Below, one piece after another: positions 18,873-27,418 of a DNA stretch of 64,000 nt. The notes under the pieces are model-generated. The model had not been told where the DNA came from, searched no databases, and saw only the letters and a program-made list of their open reading frames with translations. The stretch is from Paenibacillus tengchongensis (lineage in GTDB: Bacteria > Bacillota > Bacilli > Paenibacillales > Paenibacillaceae), in the NCBI RefSeq assembly GCF_008973665.1, contig NZ_WACP01000003.1, forward strand, positions 62,001-126,000. The letters are read 5' to 3'. The position numbers were made by a program, and so were the translations under genes. The stretch's first letter is position 1. Every line of letters begins with the position of its first letter.

Positions 18873-21362
18873 ATGCAGCTTCCGATTACACAGGTGCTAC
18901 CTGAACTGAAACAAATATTAAATAACGCTCCGGCGGCGGTGCTGATCGCCGAACCCGGAGCAGGCAAGACCACGGGAACGCCGCCGGCACTGCTAAACGA
19001 ACCGTGGCTGGCGGGCAAAACGATATTGATGCTGGAGCCGCGGCGGCTCGCGGCCAGGTCGGCTGCGGCTTACATGGCGGCGGCGATGGGTGAAAGCGCA
19101 GGCCAGACGGTTGGCTACCGGATGCGGCAGGAGACGAAGGTCGGCAAGCATACGCGGATTGTCGTGGTGACGGAAGGGGTGCTTACCCGGATGCTGCAAA
19201 GCGACCCGTCGCTCGGAGATGTCGGCCTGATCATCTTCGACGAGTTCCATGAGCGCAGTCTGCATGCCGACCTGGGGCTTGCTCTGGCGCTGGAAGCGCA
19301 GGCGGTGCTGCGCGAGGATCTGCGTATTCTGATCATGTCGGCGACACTGGACGGTGAGCGCGTCTCGGAGCTGCTCGGCGGGGCGCCCGTGGTGAATTGC
19401 CCGGGCCGGACCTATCCGGTCGAGACGGTCTATCTGCCGCCGCGCAGCGATGCCGGGCCGGAGCAGGCGGCGGCTGCCGCCGTCCGCCGGGCGCTGGCGG
19501 AGAGAAGCGGGGATGTGCTGGTGTTCCTGCCCGGTGAACGGGAGATCCGCCGTACGGAAAGCGAGCTGTCCCGTTCCGCCCTGCCGCCGGGGACGGTGCT
19601 GCGCCCGCTCTACGGGCAGCTTCCCCAGCCGCTGCAGGACGCGGCGGTGGCGCCTGCGGTGCCGGGCGAACGCAAGGTGGTGCTGGCGACGTCCATCGCC
19701 GAGACCAGCCTGACCATCGAGGGCGTGCGTACCGTGGTCGACACGGGGCTCCGCCGGACGCAGGTGTTCTCGCCGCGTACCGGCATGCCGCACCTGGCCA
19801 CCGTGCCGGTATCGAAGGCGTCGGCGGACCAGCGGCGCGGCCGGGCGGGCCGTACCGCCCCCGGCGTCTGCTACCGGCTGTGGAGCGAAGCAGAGCATGC
19901 CCGGCTTCCGGACCATAGTGTGCCGGAGATCATGGAGACCGATCTGGCGCAGCTCGCCCTGGAGCTGGCGCTATGGGGCGTGCGCGAGCCGGGCGCACTG
20001 CTCTGGCTTGATGCGCCGCCGGCCGCGCCGTACGCGCAGGCCACGGCGCTGCTGCGCCAGCTCGGCGCGCTCGGCGACGGCGGCGCGATCACGCCGCACG
20101 GCCGCCGCATGGCTGCGCTGGGCGCGCATCCGCGCGCCGCGCACATGCTGCTGCGCGCGGCGGAGCTTGGCCAGGCGCCGCTCGCCTGCCGGCTGGCGGC
20201 GCTGCTGCAGGAGCGGGACCTCTTCAAGGGTCCCGCGGCGCAGGACAGCGACCTCACGCGGCGCGTGGAGGCGCTGCTGCGGTACGAGCGCTCCGCCGCC
20301 GACACGGGCGGAGCTGACCCCGGGCTCCTGCGCGCAGCGGAGCGCGAGAGCCGGGCCCTGCAGGCGCAGCTGGGGCTTCAGCCCGCTGCGCCCGTGGACA
20401 GCAGCGCCGCAGGGCTGCTGCTGTCCTTCGCCTACCCCGACCGGGTCGGGCAGAAACGCGGCGACGGCGCGTTTCTGCTCTCCGGCGGCCGGGGGGTGGC
20501 CTTGCGGGAGGGGCAGCCGCTGGCGCGCGCGCCCTATATCGTGGCGGCCGGCGTGGATGACGCCGCCGGCCAGGGGCGGATTCTGCTGGCGGCGGAGCTG
20601 CCGGAAGCAGAATTGCTGAAGCACCACAAGGATGCATTGACTGAAGAACGCGAAGTGTACTGGGATGAGCAGAGCGGCAGCGTGCAGGCGCGCAGGCGGA
20701 CCCGGTTCGGTGCCCTGATCCTCAAGGAGACGACGCATGAGCGGCCGACGGCGGAGGAGACGGAAGAGGTACTGCTAGCCGTCATTGCCGGAGAGGGGCT
20801 GCATCTGCTGCCCTGGGACAAAGGAGCAGTCCAACTGCGGCAGCGTATGGCGTTTATCGGCAAGCTGCGCGGGGATTGGCCGGACATGTCGGACGAAGCC
20901 TTAACGGCGGGGCTTGGCGAATGGCTGCGGCCATACATTCAGGGGATGCGCAACCTGAGGGATCTCCAGCGTGTACCGCTGGCCAGAGCGCTGGAAGGTA
21001 TGCTCGACTGGCCGTCCCGCCAGGTGCTGGAGAAGGAAGCGCCTACGCATATCGCTGTTCCCAGCGGTTCCCGGGTAGCGCTGGATTATACCGACCCGAA
21101 GGCGCCGGTGCTCGCCGTCAGATTGCAGGAAATGTTCGGCGCTCTGGATACACCGCGGATTGGCGGCGGCAAAGTGCCGGTGCTGCTGCATCTGTTGTCC
21201 CCGGCCAGAAGACCGGTGCAGGTGACCTCCGATCTGGCCAGCTTTTGGCGCAGCACCTACTTTGAGGTCAAAAAGGATCTAAAGGGCCGGTATCCCAAAC
21301 ACTACTGGCCGGACAACCCGCTGGAGGCCGTTCCGACCAGCCGGGTGCGCCCGCCTAAGTAA
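18873..21362 (+). CDS. hrpB: ATP-dependent helicase HrpB
   Basis: HrpB is a DEAH-box helicase of unknown cellular role. The 829-residue protein has Walker A in AEPGAGKTT (near residue 30), DEFHER in motif II, SATLDG in motif III, and the C-terminal motifs VLATSIAETSLTIEG and QRRGRAGRTAPG, then the HrpB-specific C-terminal domain ending with the YPKHYWPDNPLEAVPT signature. Length fits the family. ATG 18873 follows TTGGAG; an upstream in-frame extension to 18810 is not conserved-looking. The middle part (about 20.0-20.6 kb) is very GC-rich. The last codons lie in a short tandem repeat. Confidence 0.95.
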   Translation: MQLPITQVLPELKQILNNAPAAVLIAEPGAGKTTGTPPALLNEPWLAGKTILMLEPRRLAARSAAAYMAAAMGESAGQTVGYRMRQETKVGKHTRIVVVTEGVLTRMLQSDPSLGDVGLIIFDEFHERSLHADLGLALALEAQAVLREDLRILIMSATLDGERVSELLGGAPVVNCPGRTYPVETVYLPPRSDAGPEQAAAAAVRRALAERSGDVLVFLPGEREIRRTESELSRSALPPGTVLRPLYGQLPQPLQDAAVAPAVPGERKVVLATSIAETSLTIEGVRTVVDTGLRRTQVFSPRTGMPHLATVPVSKASADQRRGRAGRTAPGVCYRLWSEAEHARLPDHSVPEIMETDLAQLALELALWGVREPGALLWLDAPPAAPYAQATALLRQLGALGDGGAITPHGRRMAALGAHPRAAHMLLRAAELGQAPLACRLAALLQERDLFKGPAAQDSDLTRRVEALLRYERSAADTGGADPGLLRAAERESRALQAQLGLQPAAPVDSSAAGLLLSFAYPDRVGQKRGDGAFLLSGGRGVALREGQPLARAPYIVAAGVDDAAGQGRILLAAELPEAELLKHHKDALTEEREVYWDEQSGSVQARRRTRFGALILKETTHERPTAEETEEVLLAVIAGEGLHLLPWDKGAVQLRQRMAFIGKLRGDWPDMSDEALTAGLGEWLRPYIQGMRNLRDLQRVPLARALEGMLDWPSRQVLEKEAPTHIAVPSGSRVALDYTDPKAPVLAVRLQEMFGALDTPRIGGGKVPVLLHLLSPARRPVQVTSDLASFWRSTYFEVKKDLKGRYPKHYWPDNPLEAVPTSRVRPPK

Positions 21363-21411
21363 GCCGCCTAAGTAAGCCGCCTAAGTAAGCCCGCCTAAGT
21401 AAGTCCGCCTG
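21351..21411. repeat. Tandem duplication of the hrpB 3' end
   Basis: CGCCTAAGTAAG begins at 21352, 21365, 21378, 21392 and, with one change, 21406, giving periods of 13, 13, 14 and 14 bases. The first copy contains the hrpB stop codon. Confidence 0.85.
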
Positions 21412-22504
21412 ACGGTTCGGACACCTATTTAAGATGCGAAGGCTGAGGTGGGGGGATGGCACCGAAGGAGTAGCAGCGTCAGTCCGTAAGCTTACCGGCA
21501 GGGTTAGCTGCTATCGGATAAGTATAAGCTATTGGGACTGGAGGAGCGGCGCTATCCGTTTGAAGGCCTGCCGGCAGCAATCTGCTGATGGGCTAGTCTA
21601 ATATTAATGGACTAGCCTAATGATGATTAGCCTAATGTTGTGGACTAGCCTAATGTTGGTGGACTAGCCTAATGTTGGTGGACTAGTCTAATGTTGGTGA
21701 ACTAGTCTAATGTTGGTGAACTAGCCTAATGTTGGTGGACTATCCTAATATTGATGAATTAGCCTAATGCTAGTGGATTAGACTATTGTTGATGGACTAG
21801 CCTATACTGTTAGATTATTCTAATACCAACTCATCAGCATTAGCTGTTGCCGGCCGTCGTAGACTGCTAAAAGCAGCTAATGACAAGAATTCGGGGGCGG
21901 ACAGCATCGCGCGTCCAACCTATCCGGCAGCAACATTTAACAGCATAAGGTTCAGGCGAAGTTCTTTTAGTGCACTACAAATAGTTCGATTTTTGTACAC
22001 TAATTTTGCTGTTTTTACGGATAACTGATGGCTAATTCGATTATCGCCACTTAATTTGGACGATTTTGACGTAATAGTTTAGTTACAACCATATTAAGTG
22101 GCGGATATCCAACTAAGTTGGTGATAATCTGCGTATTGGCTGAATTAGGTGGCGATTTTCCAACTAATTGAGTTGGCAGTTAACTGATTACTTCCCGAAT
22201 AGCGTAGTTATCAATAATTTCGCTGACTGGTGGCAGGCCGAAGTGAAGACACGCGGAGTTCACTTGCCTGCTTTACCGGTTTTCGTTATATCGGCTTAAC
22301 CGGGCAAACCATCCAACCACCAAACCAACTAACCATCCACACAAATTTCCCGTCTAACCCCCTTCTCGTCTACCCCCTTCTCGTCTACCCGGCTTCGCTG
22401 TAGTCATTTGATTAAGTAATATCTCCTTCATCGCCATTGCGCTGTTTGATCCGTGCGGCAAAGGGTAATAAGTAGCGAACGACAATTACGAAGGAGGGCT
22501 TCAA
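21363..22504. other. Gene-free, repeat-rich spacer of 1.1 kb
   Basis: No gene is supported here. It contains the duplicated hrpB end, an array of 19-bp repeats (21591-21836), a stretch rich in AACTAATT/AAGTGGCGAT-like inverted pieces at 21970-22180, and C-rich imperfect repeats (CCCCCTTCTCGTCTAC) at 22350-22390 before the stress-protein leader. Confidence 0.75.
21591..21836. repeat. Array of 19-bp CTAG-rich repeats
   Basis: About 13 copies of a 19-base unit, consensus GGACTAGCCTAATGTTGGT, follow head to tail. Central copies differ by one or two bases (GACTAGTCTAATGTTGGTG, GAACTAGCCTAATG), outer copies are more diverged or shortened. Most copies carry CTAG, a tetranucleotide usually rare in bacteria. 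All frames meet stop codons, so it is non-coding. Confidence 0.9.
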
Positions 22505-23137
22505 GTGGCTAACAAAATAGTAGGTGTTTTTGCGAGTGAACAAGAAGCGACCAGAGCAATTGAAGAACTGCAGAGCAGGGGCGTTCCTACCGATGAAATC
22601 TCAGTCATAACACGCGACCGTGATGATATGCGAAATATATCTGAGGATACCGGAACATTGGCACCTGAAGGGGTAGCGACTGGCGCGGCTACAGGCGGCG
22701 TGGTCGGCGGTGTAGCCGGGCTGCTCGCCGGTATCGGTGCACTGGCCATTCCGGGCATTGGACCGATACTAGCGGCTGGACCAATCGTTGCTACGCTTAC
22801 CGGCGCAGCTATCGGCGCGGGAGCGGGCGGACTCGTCGGCGGCCTGATCGGGCTCGGAATTCCGGAGGATGAAGCGAGGGAGTATGAGAGCTTTGTTGAC
22901 CGGGGCGACATTCTCGTTCTCGTCGAAGAGAGCGGAAACGGCCGGGCCATCCATGACGTGTTCCGTAACTTTGGTTCACTGAACACTGACCGGTATAACA
23001 CTGTCTATCCCGACATTCCTCCGGTGGACAGAGGTTCGGTCACTACGGAACAGCCAATGGGTTCCGGAACCTTGAACAGCCGCGGTACGGTAGACCCGAC
23101 GGTGGATCCGGAGTTCTACAACCGCAACCGGCTGTAA
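22505..23137 (+). CDS. General stress protein, YflT/GSP17M type
   Basis: The 210-residue protein begins with the general-stress-protein 17M fold (IVGVFASEQEATRAIEELQSRG and DEISVITRD). A long Gly/Ala-rich stretch follows (about residues 58-120) that resembles glycine-zipper membrane helices, then EARE YESFVDRGDILVLVEE and a low-complexity tail rich in Asp, Pro and Thr. Such proteins are induced by general stress; the molecular role is unknown. GTG 22505 lies just after AAGGAGGGCT. A strong hairpin follows the stop. Confidence 0.85.
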   Translation: MANKIVGVFASEQEATRAIEELQSRGVPTDEISVITRDRDDMRNISEDTGTLAPEGVATGAATGGVVGGVAGLLAGIGALAIPGIGPILAAGPIVATLTGAAIGAGAGGLVGGLIGLGIPEDEAREYESFVDRGDILVLVEESGNGRAIHDVFRNFGSLNTDRYNTVYPDIPPVDRGSVTTEQPMGSGTLNSRGTVDPTVDPEFYNRNRL

Positions 23138-23175
23138 GGAATCTTTCTCTTAGCAAATAATTAAAAAGAATATAT

Positions 23176-23216
23176 AGAAGCGGCGCTCCGGCATGAACCG
23201 GGGCGCCGCTTTTACT
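23176..23216 (+). terminator. Rho-independent terminator of the stress gene
   Basis: AAGCGGCGC-CCGG pairs with CCGG-GCGCCGCTT around CATGAA and is followed by TTTACTTT. Confidence 0.9.
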
Positions 23217-23300
23217 TTATAAGAGTAAGAAAAAAAGTGTTATCCTGCCGGCGTAAGCTTAAGCTGACAGGCAGATAAATCGGATGCAAGTCAGAAATAT

Positions 23301-23335
23301 ATGAGGTTGCCGGAAAACGGCAGCCTCATTTTGTT
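23301..23335 (+). terminator. Second, isolated terminator-like hairpin
   Basis: TGAGGTTGCCG pairs with CGGCAGCCTCA across GAAAA and is followed by TTTTG. No gene lies between it and the previous terminator, so it may end a small RNA starting near 23217-23260 or act on leaky transcription. Confidence 0.6.
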
Positions 23336-23406
23336 GGTGCAGCTGTTATCCTATGATGCGACAAGCCAGTTAGGCGAGTGGGAAATACAATTTCCAAAAT
23401 ATATAT

Positions 23407-23437
23407 TTACTTTTAAGCGTATATAAATTACTTTTAA
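23407..23437 (+). promoter_or_regulatory. TTACTTTTAA direct repeat, possible operator
   Basis: Two identical TTACTTTTAA copies at 23407-23416 and 23428-23437 are 21 bases apart, two helical turns, just upstream of an HTH gene. They may be its own binding sites. Confidence 0.5.
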
Positions 23438-23460
23438 AAGAAAACGGGTGGTGTATTAAA

Positions 23461-24543
23461 ATGGAAGAGCTGCATCTTAACGCTGCGCTCCTGCGCAGCC
23501 GCGTGCCCAACCTAACGGCTGCAGCGAAAGCGATAGGGCTGCGTCCGGCAACCGTATCCAACCTTTGTACCGGCAAGATTCCGCTGGGCCGGGCGGAGGT
23601 CCGGACGCTGGCGGCGCTGGCTACGCTGGCCGGCTGTACAATGGATGAGCTTGTCCTTCGAGGACCTAGGATGGAGCTGCTGGAGACCGGGATCAAAGTA
23701 CTCGATTTGCTTGCGCCAATCGTACGCGGGGGCATTACCGGGGTCGTCGCCAGGCCAATGACCGGCCAAATGGTCATGCTTGCGGAGCTGATGCTCCGGC
23801 TTCGCCGGAGTGGTGCGCACACCGTATTCTGGAAGCCTGCACTTGACGTGCCTGGGATTACAGACGTTGAGCAGGCGGCCGACGATGTTTGCGGCAGCAG
23901 CGATGACGTGATCCGGTGCGCTCAGCTGCTGGCCCCTCAACAAGATGTCGTACTTGGTGCCGACCGTGAAGCATCGCTTTCGGGCGAGTTATTCGAGCTT
24001 CAGGAACGCATGAAGTCTGCAGGGGCAAAATCCGTTACCATACTGCTTGTCGATGCCAGAGGAGTTGCCGCCGACGAGGATATCCCCTACGGTCCGCTGG
24101 ATACCTATCTGAAGTTTGATACGGAGTTAGCGTCCCGCGCAATGTATCCCGCCATCAACCCGGTCAGTTCGACATCCGTCTTGCTTGAAGGCGCACAACT
24201 CGATCCGCTGCACATCCAGTTGCAGCAGTCGGCCAGGAAATTGATGCGCCGCTACAGGGAATTGCGCCCGGTCGTTGCGGCGCAGGGTGCAGAGCGGTTA
24301 CCGGAGCCAGAGCTCAGGCTGTATCACAGGGGAGAACGGCTGGAGGCCTATTTGACACAGCCCTTCTTCGTCGCCGCCCCTTATACGGGCAGAGCCGGTT
24401 TGATCGTTCCGCTGGAATCATTGCTCGCGGATATTCGCTCCGTTTTGGCTGGGAATTTGGACACAACAGAACCGGACCGGCTGCTTTACATTGGCACGTT
24501 TAATGGGACTGTATCGAACAAGGAAGAAGGGGGCGGAGCGTAA
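23461..24543 (+). CDS. HTH protein fused to degenerate F1-ATPase beta-like domain
   Basis: Residues 1-65 form a Cro/XRE-like helix-turn-helix (NLTAAAKAIGLRPATVSNLC). From residue 73 the protein follows the ATP synthase beta subunit: LETGIKVLDLLAPIVRGG, later YPAINPVSSTS, RYRELRPVVAAQG, LTQPFFVAAPYTGRAG and VPLESLLADIRSVLAGNLD. The Walker A position reads ARPMTGQMVM instead of GGAGVGKT, and the GERTREG segment with the catalytic Glu is absent, so ATP hydrolysis is not expected. At 360 residues it lacks the N-terminal beta-barrel. It may be a regulator that senses a ligand. Its stop overlaps the amidase start (TAATG), so the two are coupled. Confidence 0.8.
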   Translation: MEELHLNAALLRSRVPNLTAAAKAIGLRPATVSNLCTGKIPLGRAEVRTLAALATLAGCTMDELVLRGPRMELLETGIKVLDLLAPIVRGGITGVVARPMTGQMVMLAELMLRLRRSGAHTVFWKPALDVPGITDVEQAADDVCGSSDDVIRCAQLLAPQQDVVLGADREASLSGELFELQERMKSAGAKSVTILLVDARGVAADEDIPYGPLDTYLKFDTELASRAMYPAINPVSSTSVLLEGAQLDPLHIQLQQSARKLMRRYRELRPVVAAQGAERLPEPELRLYHRGERLEAYLTQPFFVAAPYTGRAGLIVPLESLLADIRSVLAGNLDTTEPDRLLYIGTFNGTVSNKEEGGGA

Positions 24544-25850
24544 TGGTGATTTTAGCTGAAAGCTGGAAGCTTACCGGGGATCTGGCACAGGATCGGGAGA
24601 CTTTTTTTGACACAGCCTTCCATAAATTCGCGGAGAGGTACCGCCTTGTGGAGCCGGAGGTTAGTGCTTTTGTTAAGGAGCAGGAGCGTGAGGCTCGCAT
24701 CCTTAGAGAGTTGGAAACGCTGCGGAACCGTTTCATGGACCGGGAGAAACCGCCACTCTATGGCGTTCCGGTCGGCATTAAGGATTTGTTTCATGCCGAT
24801 GGTTTACTTACCGGAGCGGGATCTGAATTGCCTTCGGAAGTATTGACGGCCGGCGAAGGGAGCCTGATTCACAGACTTCGTGAACAAGGCTGTTGGGTGG
24901 CAGGCAAGACAGTAACGGAGGAATTTGCATACGCAGGGCCGATTCCTACCCGGAATCCGTTTGCGCCGGATCGGACGCCGGGCGGTTCCAGCGCGGGGGC
25001 GGCCGCCTGTGTCGCGGCCGGCATGTGTCCTGTCGCGGTTGGCACCCAGACATTGCGGTCCGTAACGGCCCCTGCCTCCTTCTGCGGAGTCACAGGCTTT
25101 AAGCCGAGTTATGGCCGTATTCCGATGGACGGGGTGATACTGCTGGCGCCATCGTTCGATACCGCTGGAATCTTCACTGCGGATGCCGGTTCAATGGCTG
25201 CGGTTGCACCTTTTTTCATTTCTGAGTGGAAGGGGGCATGGCAGGGGAGGGAAGTGATTGATCCGGATCGCAAGCCTGTGCTTGGTATCCCTAATGGCAT
25301 TTACATGAAGTTTATGACTGACGAGGTCCGGTTGGCATTCGAGAAGCAGGCAGCGACGCTCATTCAAGCAGGTTATAGCGTTCGGACCGTCGATATGCCT
25401 TGGACTGACGATTTCATCTACGGGGATGCCATGCTGCGTTTCGTTCAAGGCGAAATGGCCCGGGTGCATGAACCATGGTATGGAGAACACAAGGAACGGT
25501 ACAGGGAAGTGATCCGGCAAGCCATCGAGCTGGGAAAAACTATCGGTGAGGAAGAGCTGGACCGCTATCGCAGAGGACAGCTATGCTTGCGTTCTGAGCT
25601 GGCGGAGATCCGGCGCGCACAAGGGATCGACCTTTGGATTTCACCGGCACAAGGGGACGTGGCTCCGCCCCATGGCGGACGTACAGGCTTTGCGGGCATG
25701 ACTTCGATTTGGACGTATGCCGGGTTGCCGACAATCAGCCTGCCTGGAGGACAAGCAGAAGGGCTGCCGCTCGGCTTCCAGTGTATCGCTGAATTCGGAC
25801 AGGACGAATTCCTGCTGCACCATGCTCAGGGGATAGCACAATTCATATAA
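24543..25850 (+). CDS. Amidase signature family hydrolase
   Basis: The 435-residue protein belongs to the amidase-signature family (GatA, urea amidolyase and similar). The catalytic Lys80 is in GVPVGIKD, the cis-Ser is Ser149 in TPGGSSAG, and the nucleophile Ser173 is in TQTLRSVTAPASFCG, with the 24-residue spacing normal for the family. The usual GTDTGGSIR stretch is changed to GTQTLRSVT, pointing to a distinct substrate; allophanate-hydrolase-like enzymes are a possible comparison. ATG 24543 overlaps the stop codon of the HTH/F1-like gene. No gatB or gatC lies nearby, so tRNA amidation is unlikely. Confidence 0.85.
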   Translation: MVILAESWKLTGDLAQDRETFFDTAFHKFAERYRLVEPEVSAFVKEQEREARILRELETLRNRFMDREKPPLYGVPVGIKDLFHADGLLTGAGSELPSEVLTAGEGSLIHRLREQGCWVAGKTVTEEFAYAGPIPTRNPFAPDRTPGGSSAGAAACVAAGMCPVAVGTQTLRSVTAPASFCGVTGFKPSYGRIPMDGVILLAPSFDTAGIFTADAGSMAAVAPFFISEWKGAWQGREVIDPDRKPVLGIPNGIYMKFMTDEVRLAFEKQAATLIQAGYSVRTVDMPWTDDFIYGDAMLRFVQGEMARVHEPWYGEHKERYREVIRQAIELGKTIGEEELDRYRRGQLCLRSELAEIRRAQGIDLWISPAQGDVAPPHGGRTGFAGMTSIWTYAGLPTISLPGGQAEGLPLGFQCIAEFGQDEFLLHHAQGIAQFI

Positions 25851-26299
25851 CGGAGTCTAATCAGCCACCGGCAGACAGCTCCATAGCGTGCCGGTGGCCA
25901 TATTACGCTACGGAAACGATAACGAATAACAAGCCAGCGATAAATAGGAGTTAGCACAGATTTCCCATCGCATTTTCCAACCTGATAGCTGGAACCCTAC
26001 CTTTAACCAACTTATACGAAAACAAGCCACTACAAAACAAACCTCTATTAAATCAAACTTCTATTATCCTAATCTCAACATATGAAAAATTCACAACAGA
26101 AAACACATCATCCCTCCACGTACCTACATACCCATACAACATACCTCTCCGAACCTATTTACAACAATCAGTCGAAAAAGGATGCAATAAGAGTTCTTTC
26201 AGGTTGTGAAAGTTGGAAAATAGTGCTTATATTAAAATGTAATAGATTTTAACAAATTCAAGTGCATAGGCCGGCGGCCTTGCAGGAGGTGCTTCGTAG
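25851..26299. other. AT-rich spacer before the rtp homologue
   Basis: A GCCACCGGCA/TGCCGGTGGC hairpin at 25864-25898 lacks a T-tract but may end the amidase transcript. The rest is strongly AT-rich on this strand with long C-poor-G stretches (few G from 26000 to 26160). A TTGTGA (26204-26209) and TTATAT (26227-26232) pair with 17-base spacing is a plausible promoter for rtp. No gene is seen. Confidence 0.55.
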
Positions 26300-26659
26300 G
26301 TGGCGTTCATGATTGCGCAAAGAGCTTTCATTAAAGTGTATTTGATTACAATGGTGGAGCAGCATAAAGGTTATGGTTATCAGATGCTGGAGGACTTGCG
26401 GAGGGATTTTAAAGCTCACGGCTATTCTCCGCCCCAGAGTGAGATTTACCGGGCGCTGCACGAACTGGTCCAGGAGGGGATTCTCTACCGTACCAAACAG
26501 CTGAAGGGCAACGACCCCAAGGTGGATTTTCAGGAAATCGTTCTTTATCATTTCACTGCAGAGGGCGAGGAGAAAGCCAGATTGTATAAAAAGCAGGTAA
26601 AGACAGACCTTGACCGCTGTCTTGGCATCCTTAATAAAGCGGTCAAGGATAACTACTGA
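26300..26659 (+). CDS. rtp: Replication terminator protein homologue
   Basis: The 119-residue protein closely follows the Bacillus subtilis replication terminator protein (122 residues): QRAFIKVYLITMVEQ, YGYQMLEDLRRDFK, SEIYRALHELVQEGIL, QEIVLYHF and ARLYKKQVKTDLDRC align along its length. RTP is a winged-helix dimer that binds Ter sites and blocks replication forks from one side. PadR-like regulators share the fold, but the C-terminal KLYKKQ-LDRC helix is particular to RTP. GTG 26300 is eight bases after AGGAGGTG. It converges on the YteA-like gene with only two bases between stop codons. Confidence 0.82.
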   Translation: MAFMIAQRAFIKVYLITMVEQHKGYGYQMLEDLRRDFKAHGYSPPQSEIYRALHELVQEGILYRTKQLKGNDPKVDFQEIVLYHFTAEGEEKARLYKKQVKTDLDRCLGILNKAVKDNY

Positions 26660-26661
26660 AT

Positions 26662-27228
26662 TCAGGAATCCTGTTCCTCTCTATCCTTTCCAGGCGGCGT
26701 CACCGGCGAGCTGGCGCTGCCGTAATCCTCAGCTGCTTCCCAGGCGCCGGCGTCGTCGAACCGTCCGCTGTTCTCCTGGCGGCCTTCGCCTGCCCCGGAT
26801 GGAGGCCGGGTCATTACCTGCTCTTCGACCGGCCGGTCGCCTCCTGCGGCATTGCGGTCCGGTACATGGTTTACAGCATAAGGAGTATACGGAATAGCTT
26901 CAAGCCGTTCGTAAGGAATCTCCTCCTTGCTGATTACACAAATCCCGTAAGTGCCATCCTCTATCCGCTGAAGCGCGGCTTCGATTTCTTCACGCTCATC
27001 ATTCAGCGAAGCATTGATCGCAAGATCGCGGCTGCGCTCAAAGGTTTCGGTACCGACGTCGGCCGGGTGATTGTCAGCGGCGGATAATTCTCCGGTAGAG
27101 ACTCTTAGCGAGTCGCCCAGCAGGCTGTCTTCCTCGCCGTTTTGCGTAAAGTGCGCTTCCAGTTCAGCTTTACGTTCCTCCAGTGCCTTTTTTAGTTCTG
27201 CAACCTGTTCATCGGTCAAATGGTTCAT
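26662..27228 (-). CDS. YteA-like protein (TraR/DksA superfamily)
   Basis: This 188-residue protein starts with a helical region (LTDEQVAELKKALEERKAELE), contains LSAADNHPADVGTETFERSRDLAI and EDGTYGICVISKEEIPYERLEAIPYTPYAV, the pattern of the sporulation-linked YteA family. The zinc-finger cysteines of DksA are mostly missing: only one Cys remains. The C-terminal 60 residues are low-complexity. The start codon is at 27228 with AAAGGA upstream on the minus strand. It ends two bases from the rtp stop with no terminator between. Confidence 0.82.
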   Translation of the reverse strand: MNHLTDEQVAELKKALEERKAELEAHFTQNGEEDSLLGDSLRVSTGELSAADNHPADVGTETFERSRDLAINASLNDEREEIEAALQRIEDGTYGICVISKEEIPYERLEAIPYTPYAVNHVPDRNAAGGDRPVEEQVMTRPPSGAGEGRQENSGRFDDAGAWEAAEDYGSASSPVTPPGKDREEQDS

Positions 27229-27418
27229 GGTGTCATCGTCCTTTCTGCTTCCAGCGGGAGTATTATTGCTGCGTATTTTAACCTTACCCTATTCAAACGG
27301 CGGGAAATCAGCGGACCTTAAGTCCCGCAGAGTGCAACTTTTGTGATATTTTCAGGTCGCTTTCCCCCTGTTATAATGATTACTATTGGAGACACAGCAT
27401 AATTTGGAGGTTACTTAG

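Larger units (their letters stand above)
23138..23460. other. Spacer with two hairpins and a direct repeat
   Basis: It holds a terminator (23176-23216), a second isolated hairpin (23301-23335) and a 10-base direct repeat before the next gene (23407-23437). The piece between the two hairpins encodes no protein. Confidence 0.6.
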
